The notes under the pieces were generated by a model. It was not told the DNA's origin and made no database searches. It was given only the letters and a program-made list of their open reading frames with translations. Below, one piece after another: positions 56,799 to 64,000 of a DNA stretch of 64,000 nt. The stretch comes from Glandiceps talaboti. Taxonomy: Eukaryota; Hemichordata; Enteropneusta; Spengelidae. The position numbers were made by a program, and so were the translations under genes. The stretch covers positions 2,754,400-2,818,399 of the forward strand of contig NC_135569.1 in NCBI RefSeq assembly GCF_964340395.1, read 5' to 3'. Position 1 is the stretch's first letter; each line of letters begins with the position of its first letter.

Positions 56799-59700
56799 AT
56801 GATGGATATATCAAAATTACTACTTCTCATGCTTGTAGTAGCCATACCGCTTGTTCATGGCTTATTTTGGGGTTCTTCGAAGTCAAAACAAGAAGAAACA
56901 AAGCAGAAAGACTTTGTCGTCAAAAATACCCGTGCTCCTTTTGAAATGAAGACAATGGACGAAAAGTTCGTGGCAAGTGCACAACAATATCTCTCGGAAT
57001 TGTCTGAACTGGACGTATGCCACCACAAAGTAAGTATTCTAAAGTAATATTTGTCACAATGTGGAGTTTCTGCCTACAGCCTTGAACTGAGGGTGTAAAA
57101 CGATATCAATTTTGCAACTATATTTCTTACAGACGAATTTTTTCAAAAAAAAACAAAAAACAAAAAACAAAAACAAAAAATTTCTGACATTGTAAAAGCC
57201 GATAAAATTTAGACAGTCTAAAACTACATTTAGACTTTTGGACACGTTTTGTATAATGTAGAAGCGTTTCCACTCATTTGTGAAGATACAAAGCAGGGGT
57301 ATGCTAGGGAGTCTTATCCTATTCCTATCTGTAGCCTTACCCTAATCCTAACTCCCTAGCTTGTATACAAATGTGTATATTTTGTACAGCCAGCCCACTA
57401 TTCTAATAGCTTCTACATTCTTGTCATTTATCAATTTTATGGACAAAAGTTGTAATAGGCACTGGTGATATCTAGTTGTAATAATTGCAGCAGTATTTTT
57501 TGTGTCTGCACTTCTTGTTTCATGGGTTTGTACTCAAAATTATTAGAGTGGAAACACTGAAACAATAAAAGCACAAATAAATAGTTATTTTATATTGAGT
57601 ATAAACATTGGAACAATACAAAAGTTAAAAAACTAAAACTTGAAAATAGGTGGGTTACCGTTACCTTGTTTTATTAAGAGTTGATCTCAACATAGAGGTA
57701 GGAGTTCCTGGGCTGATAGTGCCTCCATGATCTTATTATTAACCTTGGACCTTTAACCCCAGTCAGGATATTACTCATCATGATTTGTACCAATGATTGC
57801 CATGGAAACCAAGGTTATTTTTGATGAAGTTGCAAGTTTTTCATAGCAAAATGAAATATTTGCTGATACTCATCGGATGGATTCTTGCTGATCATTAGTT
57901 GTGAATTCTTTGTACTTCTTCACTATTGACTATTTTTCTGTTTTTGTGAACTAAAAATGTTAACAGAAATAAAAGTTGTTGACAGTGGCAATATAAATTT
58001 ACAGCTAGCAAAATATTTGTGTACTTTTTGAGGAAAAGTGGACTTGATTTTTCATAAAGAATGTTGGACAAGTGTAAACATAATCTAAATTTTTAAAAAT
58101 CAAGGTTTTAATTATCGGCAATAAATTTAAAAAACTGGCCAAGCATTAATTGAGTCAGTGTTCATGTACAGTTTATACAATTTACTTAAAATGAAATGTT
58201 TCTGCTAAACTGTCCACTAAATACCCCACTAACTTTAGACTTTGTATCAATTTAATGCAGGTTGTTGCAAAGTTAAGAAGTTCTTGCCATGAAATAGCAG
58301 AGGAAGATTTGGCTAAACTGAGTGTGTCATTGCTAAACTGTCAATCAGAGGCAGAGGGAAGACCAACTTATACTTGTACTGAAGACATGGTAAGTGTTAC
58401 TCTTCCACATTTGTATATTCACGTATTGGAAACAAATAGTTTAATTGCAGCGGTGCTCAATTCTGATATAATCCTCTATTCAGGGATTCATAAAATGTAT
58501 AGAGAATTTGTTGTATTTTTAAATGCTTTTATTTGTTCATGTGTGTATTTGTCAGTTTGTCTTTTTAAAGCCTTTCTTGTTTTTAAATGTTTTTTTTTTA
58601 TGTATAGATTTTATCTATGGGATGTTTATGAGCGTGTTGGCATTCTTTTCTCTCCCGAAATAAAGTTTAATAATAATAATAATAACCATCCCTACCTTGA
58701 CCCATTTGACCTTGAACCATTGTGTATTTAACATACCTATTAACTTGAAGGACTATCCAGTATGCCCTCTAAGCCAATTTAATGTGCCACTTATGCACAC
58801 ATAATTTCTAGTGGACGCACCAAAATTTGGTGTTCTCCTATCTCTTACTACATACATGTGGCGACTCACAAGAAATCAGTTTTTATCATTTTGACTTGCA
58901 ACAACAAAATTTAGCTATAGATCATTAGAGGGCATACTGGTGGTGATTCGCAAGAAATGACATTTTTTTATCATTTTGAATCACAACAACAAAATTTAGC
59001 TATCATCAGAAGAGGGCACACTGTATTACACTATTCCACTATCCTAAATGAAATTTCGATTTTTTTGAATTTTCACTGTCCTTCCAAATCTACTGACTCC
59101 CATTTCCAGCTGGTATTAAGCCACACCCCACCATGCACATAATGTGTGTAAAACATTTGCATAAATTTGAATATACATGTGTTGACAGTCATATTTAGAT
59201 ATACTGAATGTGCAATTTAAATATGTCTAATAATTATGTATTCAACCAATCAAGGACTATGATGAAATTCCATTCAAGACCAGCTGGAAGTAGGAGTCAG
59301 AGTAGACCTGGAAAACAAGCAAAAATTCAAAAATCAAAATGTCAGTTAGGATAGCGGAATAGTGTAGTAGAAACATAGTCCTTCAAATCTACTGGTATAG
59401 GCAGGCTATTGTGTCTTATCCCATGTTATGCCCCAAAACTGTAAGTATTGATTCATTGAAAGTTTAGAGGAGAGTATCAATGCACAGAACAAGGACTTTT
59501 TTGAAAAACCATATCAACATGTACAAGTTGAACTAGAGGCAAGTGATCAACATCATTACTGTAGTTGTTTGGTATATGTAATTGTAAGCTTGCAATAGGC
59601 CATTCCAGACTGCAATCTGGAAATTTAGAATACAGCGCCCTCGCTCAAATAGGGGTATCATCACCTCACAGTACCATTTCTTGTCCCTTGGTATTCTGTA

Positions 59701-62700
59701 GAAGTGGACATCAGAGATGTTTTTTTTGCATTGTTCAGACACTGAGGAAAGCAGCAGTGCTCTATGATTAACCTAGTATTACCTATACCATGTATACCCC
59801 CAAGGTACACACAGATAGGAAGTAGAGCGCTACAATGGCAAATTTTGGAAAGGCCTATACTCATATGTTGTCTGACAATAATTGTGATGTACAGATGTAT
59901 ACAATTACATTGTAGTGTTTTTGGTAAGAGTTTCCTAATCCTGATAAGAGAAAGGGGTAAATGACACCTTGGTGCCCATACAATCTACCACAAATTTGTA
60001 TGGGAACCCTGGTAAAATTACTGGAGAACTCCGGTAGATTTCAACGGCTTATTGTAATCATTGCACACATATGGAGAAAGTTTCTTTCCTGTTATAGTAT
60101 ACTATATATTGTAAAATTCATTTTTCCTTGATTTCAGAGCTTAGCAGAGTGTACATCTGCTATGGATGGTACAACATGGAATGCATACCATATTATGAGT
60201 AACAGAGCTAAAGCTGTGTGTTATTCTGTCAGACAACAACAATTCCAGTATAAAACTGAATATACAGTGAATCAACTGGCCAGTACTGCAGAAGGACAAC
60301 TACATGTCTTGAAACATCTACAGGTATAATAGTAATACTTTTGTTGATTAATGATATAGACAAGACGACTTGCAAATTAGCCATGTGTTAATGTAGTAGA
60401 AAATTAACTTTTGTATTGTAAATTATACAGAAGAGGATTTAAGGAACTTCATACGTAGAAAACAGAAATCTGAGTGTCATTTCTCTTGTCACATTTTGTC
60501 ATGTCAAGTGTCATCACATAGTGTCATATCTCGTGTCATATCTCATGTCACATTTTCTCATGTCAAGTGTCATATCTCGTGTCACATTTTCTCATAAGTG
60601 TCACATCTCGTGTCACATTTTCTCATGTCAAGTGTCATATCTTGTGTCACATTTTGTCCTGTCAAGTGTCATATCTCTTGTCACATTTTCTCATGTCAAG
60701 TGTCACATAGTGCCATATCTTGTGTCACATTTTGTCATCACAGTGTCATATCTCTTGTCACATTTTCTCACATCAAGTGTTATCACAAAGTGGCTAAGTG
60801 TTAACTGTTAACTGTTATGTCAAGTGTCGTCGCATTGTGTCTTGTCACATTATGGGGTCAAGTGTTGTTACATAGTGTCATGTAAATTAAAAGTCTTCTC
60901 ATTGTCTTGTGTTGATTCCAGGACAGCCATGAAGACTTGCAGGAGTCTACTGAGACTGTAGTCAGAACAATGACAATAGGACAACAGGAGTTGGTAGTAA
61001 AACAACAGAGATTGAAAATGACACAGGTATGTTTACAAACAACAAAGATTGAAAATGACACAGGTATGTTTACAAACAACACAGATTGAAAATGACACAG
61101 GTATGTTTAGTTTATTTGTTTATATGTTATAATACAGGCCTAGGTGACAGAGGTCAGGTTAACACAGTAAAGATTGAAAACAACACATCGTCTCAGTTAA
61201 CATAGCTGTTTTTATAATATACCTAGTGATAATGCTGTGCCATGATTCGCTAGAATCAGTCACGTGATAGGAAAATAGAATGACTATTTCCCTAGGGAAA
61301 TAGTCCCATCAACTTTTACATGGTCACGTGACCACCATGCGTTCACAGCAGGTCAAAATGGCACCTTCTGACGATGTCGTCTGCCACCGCGAGTTCACAG
61401 CATGAGGTATATTATAAAACACATATTGCCTGGCCTATATTCGGGCTATAGCACCCGTTCATTACCCCCTCGTGACTGTGAGTTACCAGAATCACATGCT
61501 ATTTCCCTCGGCCTTTGGCCTCGGGAAATAGCATATGATTCTGGTAACTCACAGTCCCTCGGGTGTAATAAACGGGTGCTATAGCCCTCATGGCCAGGCA
61601 ATATGTGTTCAATATACATCGTGACTTGTATGGTATGAAAACAAAACATCCCCATCAGGGCTCAAAATTAACACTAACAGTAGTCCATTTCCCACAGACC
61701 ACCAATTCAGCAGTAGTCCCATTGCCCACAGACTACCAATTCTTGTCATGGGGCTACCATAATTTGCTGATTGTAGCCCACTCAGGCTACCACTAATTAT
61801 GTGATGAGGATGGAAGATTAATGGACATGAAAATATTTTAATAACACACATATTTCCAATAGAGGAAATCTGTTTTCAGTTCAGGATATCGGAGTACAGG
61901 TCACAATCCTTGGGCTATCAATTTCTGAAATTGGTAGCCCACTAGGACTACCAAAGAAAAAAGTTAATTTCGAGCCCTGCCCATGATTTTACACCCGTTG
62001 AAATTTATTTATTAGTCCCTGTCTATTTATTATTTCCTGTGATTTTACACAATTCAAATCTATTCTATAGTTTCAGATGCAGAGTAATATTATGGAGAAC
62101 CTGAAGGCGTTAACTCAAGAAAAGGCATTGATGGCAGCAGGACATCATGAATTTGCCCAGAGAATAGAATATCTGAAAACTCTACTAGGTAAAATATACC
62201 ACACTTTATAGAATTCTGTATACATGTACACACATGAGTTTGCCCAGAGAATAGAATATCTGAAAACTCTACTAGGTAAAATATACCACACTTTATAGAA
62301 TTCTATATACATGTACACACATGAGTTTGCCCAGAGAATAGAATATCTGAAAACTCTACTAGGTAAAATATACCACACTTTATAGAATTCAATATACATG
62401 TATACACATCATGAGTTTGCCCAGAGAATAGAATATCTGAAAACTCTACTAGGTAAAATATACCACACTATATAGAATTCCATATACATGTATACACATC
62501 ATGAATTTGCCCAGAGAATAGAATATCTGAAAACTCTACGAGGTAAAATATACCACACTTTATAGAATTCTGTATACATGTATACACATCATGAATTTGC
62601 CCAGAGAATAGAATATCTGAAAACTCTACGAGGTAAAATATACCACACTTTATAGAATTCAATATACATGTATACACATCATGAGTTTGCCCAGAGAATA

Positions 62701-63611
62701 GAATATCTGAAAACTCTACTAGGTAAAATATACTACAGGGCTTGAAATTGACAGTAGTCCCGTGTCCACAGACTACCAATTCTTGTCATGGGACTGCCAT
62801 AATTAATTTGCAGCTGGTAGCCCAATCAGGTTACCACTGATTATGCGATGATTTTAAAGCATGAAAGATTTACAGACATAAAAGTATTTTAATAACAAAC
62901 ATATTTCCAATAGAGGAACCCTGTTTTCAGTTTAGAAATGTTCAACTACTTTCTGAGATTGGTAGCCCACTAGGACTACCAAAGAAAAAAGTTAATTTCA
63001 AGCCCTGTGTAAATATAGAATTCCATATACATATACTTTACAAATTGAAGGGGTGTGGCTATAGTAGTTGTCCCCAGGGCTTCATGGAGTTGGTCCCTGT
63101 TTATATTTGGGGAAGAATTTCTGATCCATATGGCCTCTGTCATCCAATGCATCTTTTTTTTTCAATTTCCAAATTTCAACTACATGTACTTTCACACCTT
63201 CTCAGTCTGTAAGAATTGTTGAATCATTGGTTTTCAGATATCAGGCATACCATCACAGTGTTTTTGCTAAGGTTGGAGAAGCCCAGGTATAGTAACAGAA
63301 ATGGTGAAAGGTATAAAAGTTGCATAGTTCCATTACAATCTACCATAATTTTGTTTGGTAACCCCGGTAAAATGACTGAGGAACTCCGGTAGATTTTACC
63401 TGCTTACCACACTTAAGAAAAGCACTGCATCAGTTGCAATCTTTGATACATCGTGTGTAGTTTTTTGAAATAACAACCATTTTCCTCTGTACAGAGAATA
63501 CCAGTACTCAGTTAATGGCACACGGTATGGATGCAAGAACTAACCATCAACAATTGTTAGATGATCTATCACATATCGGAGACAAAGCTGTTGAAATCTG
63601 GCACAAAATTA
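56799..63611 (+). CDS. BMB: Brambleberry/GEX1/KAR5-family nuclear fusion protein, 5' part
   Basis: Six exons in phase: 56799-57029, 58261-58389, 60138-60323, 60922-61026, 62071-62188, 63495-63611, giving 295 codons so far; the gene continues past the window end. The family sits in the nuclear envelope; KAR5 in yeast and GEX1 in plants act in karyogamy, and zebrafish Brambleberry fuses chromosome-bearing micronuclei in the cleaving embryo. Seen: a signal peptide (KLLLLMLVVAIPLVHG), a cysteine-rich domain with Cys at about 74, 86, 104, 116, 125 and 148, the family boxes EEDLAKLSVSLLNCQSEAEG, CTEDMSLAEC and WNAYHIMSNRAKAVCY, then heptad-like helices (QQELVVKQQRLK). The membrane segments expected near the C-terminus are outside the window. 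Two ATGs are adjacent; the first is used here. Confidence 0.92.
58480..58692 (+). mobile_element. Probable truncated LINE 3' end with (AAT)n tail
   Basis: A T-rich segment ending GAAATAAAGTTTAATAATAAT, typical of CR1/L2-like 3' termini, in Brambleberry-like intron 2. A frame runs in from the upstream exon by chance. No target duplication found. Confidence 0.5.
58758..59023. mobile_element. TIR element (MITE) plus a second half-copy
   Basis: 58758-58939 has inverted ends CAGTATGCCCTCTAA and TTAGAGGGCATACTG. It is followed to 59023 by a second copy of the right half, ending AGAGGGCACACTG. Relatives occur at 13291-13389 and 29814-29905. Confidence 0.75.
59965..60065. mobile_element. Dispersed repeat copy
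   Basis: CAATCTACCACAAATTTG, AACCCTGGTAAAAT and GAACTCCGGTAGAT also occur at 63333-63420 in the same gene. Confidence 0.6.
60480..60850. repeat. Degenerate TGTCA-rich tandem repeat, Brambleberry-like intron 3
   Basis: About a dozen uneven units built from GTGTCATATCTCGTGTCAC and ATTTTCTCATGTCAA. Confidence 0.9.
61027..61100 (+). repeat. 37-bp tandem duplication of Brambleberry-like exon 4 tail with donor
   Basis: Exon end AGATTGAAAATGACACAG plus donor GTATGT occurs three times, with GT at 61027, 61064 and 61101. Confidence 0.95.
61282..61305. repeat. Perfect 24-bp palindrome
   Basis: GACTATTTCCCT followed by its exact reverse complement with no spacer, 110 bp left of the larger fold-back at 61407-61617, whose centre shares CTATTTCCCT. 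Confidence 0.95.
61407..61617. mobile_element. Long fold-back element, ~100-bp arms, 3-nt loop
   Basis: Almost the whole element is one inverted repeat centred at 61514-61516 (GGCC-TTT-GGCC), with arms containing CTGTGAGTTACCAGAATCA and ATTGCCTGGCC and their complements. Confidence 0.95.
61656..61979. mobile_element. TIR element, copy A (324 bp)
   Basis: Ends CAGGGCTCAAAATTAAC and GTTAATTTCGAGCCCTG, with internal GTAGTCC/GGTAGCC and GACTACCAAT motifs. Flanks share CCCAT on both sides, a possible 5-bp target duplication. Confidence 0.8.
62189..62735 (+). repeat. ~90-bp tandem duplication of Brambleberry-like exon 5 tail with donor, six extra copies
   Basis: The end of exon 5 (GCCCAGAGAATAGAATATCT to CTACTAG) and the first 50-odd intron bases recur six more times, every copy keeping a GTAAAA donor. 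A stop follows each donor in frame, so only the first donor gives the known protein. Confidence 0.95.
62736..63007. mobile_element. TIR element, copy B (272 bp), inserted in the last exon-tail repeat
   Basis: Ends CAGGGCTTGAAATTGAC and GTTAATTTCAAGCCCTG; same family as 61656-61979. It interrupts the final unit of the 90-bp array, whose remainder (ATAGAATTCCATATACAT) continues after 63007, so it is younger than the array. Confidence 0.85.
63330..63420. mobile_element. Dispersed repeat copy
   Basis: Relative of 59965-60065, with CAATCTACCATAATTTTG and GAACTCCGGTAGATTTT. Confidence 0.6.
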
Positions 63612-64000
63612 GTAAGCAATATGATTTTATTACTGAAACGGTAACAACATACAACACAACTTTATTGCTGTAATATTACTAATAATCTTTAATTATCTTC
63701 AGATGGAAATTCATCTGTTTTGGTAAACCATAGTATCAAATAGAACTTTTGTTCTAAACACAAACTTGAAAATTTTACCTTAAATTTTCAACTGCACACT
63801 TCATTGAAACAGAGAAAGAGGGCAATACAAACTTCCCGGCACCTATGACCCCTTATTAGGCTCGCATGTACTGAATAGTGGGGCTGTTTGTTGACAAAAT
63901 GTGAAGGTGTGCAGTTGAAAATTTAAAGTAAAATTTTCAAGTTTGTGTTTATGTTTGGAACAAAAGTTCAATTCTGGATAATTTAAGGATATGGTTGTCT

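Noticed and set aside
58390-58731. Extension of the Brambleberry-like exon 2 frame into the downstream LINE-like tail
   Set aside because: A strong donor follows EDM and the next exon continues the family motif CTEDMSLAEC exactly; the extension is intron read-through.

Overview
This window is animal nuclear DNA. It is AT-rich, its genes are split by GT-AG introns, and it is crowded with microsatellites, minisatellites and short inverted-repeat elements. Five gene families can be read exon by exon with consistent phases. The mix suggests an aquatic invertebrate, either a lophotrochozoan or a non-vertebrate deuterostome: a class I iron-sulfur fumarase with a mitochondrial presequence, one beta/delta-type class IA PI3-kinase, and a Brambleberry/GEX1/KAR5 nuclear-fusion protein. 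I cannot name the species from sequence alone.

Layout: 8-13669 (minus) holds the first 8 coding exons (569 codons) of a PI3K p110 catalytic subunit; the kinase half lies beyond the window edge. 13670-24221 is intergenic or upstream DNA with satellites, a GC-richer unassigned block near 19 kb and a CpG-richer tract at 20.5-22 kb. 24222-29645 and 30998-37158 (plus) are two intact tandem copies of a six-exon serine beta-lactamase-like gene, 432 aa each. 38965-46566 (plus) is prohibitin-2 (7 exons, 301 aa), whose fifth intron is an AT-AC U12-type intron. 48756-55457 (minus) is class I fumarate hydratase (11 exons, 569 aa). 56799-63611 (plus) is the 5' part of a Brambleberry-like gene (6 exons), divergent from the fumarase across a short shared promoter region.

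Prohibitin-2 and fumarase are mitochondrial. The lactamase-like proteins belong to a family that includes mitochondrial members, but their location is not shown here. PI3K is a plasma-membrane signalling enzyme and Brambleberry acts at the nuclear envelope in early embryos. The genes look like ordinary metazoan neighbours, not a functional cluster.

The most unusual structure is recurrent tandem duplication of exon edges. At least nine exon-intron junctions in three genes (PI3K, fumarase, Brambleberry) are followed or preceded by extra copies of the exon end together with its splice site. At three of them the unit is a multiple of three (108, 51 and 81 bp) and the frame stays open, so alternative donors would add 36, 17 or 27 residues per unit. 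Five minisatellites also share the property that each repeat unit carries a short palindrome.
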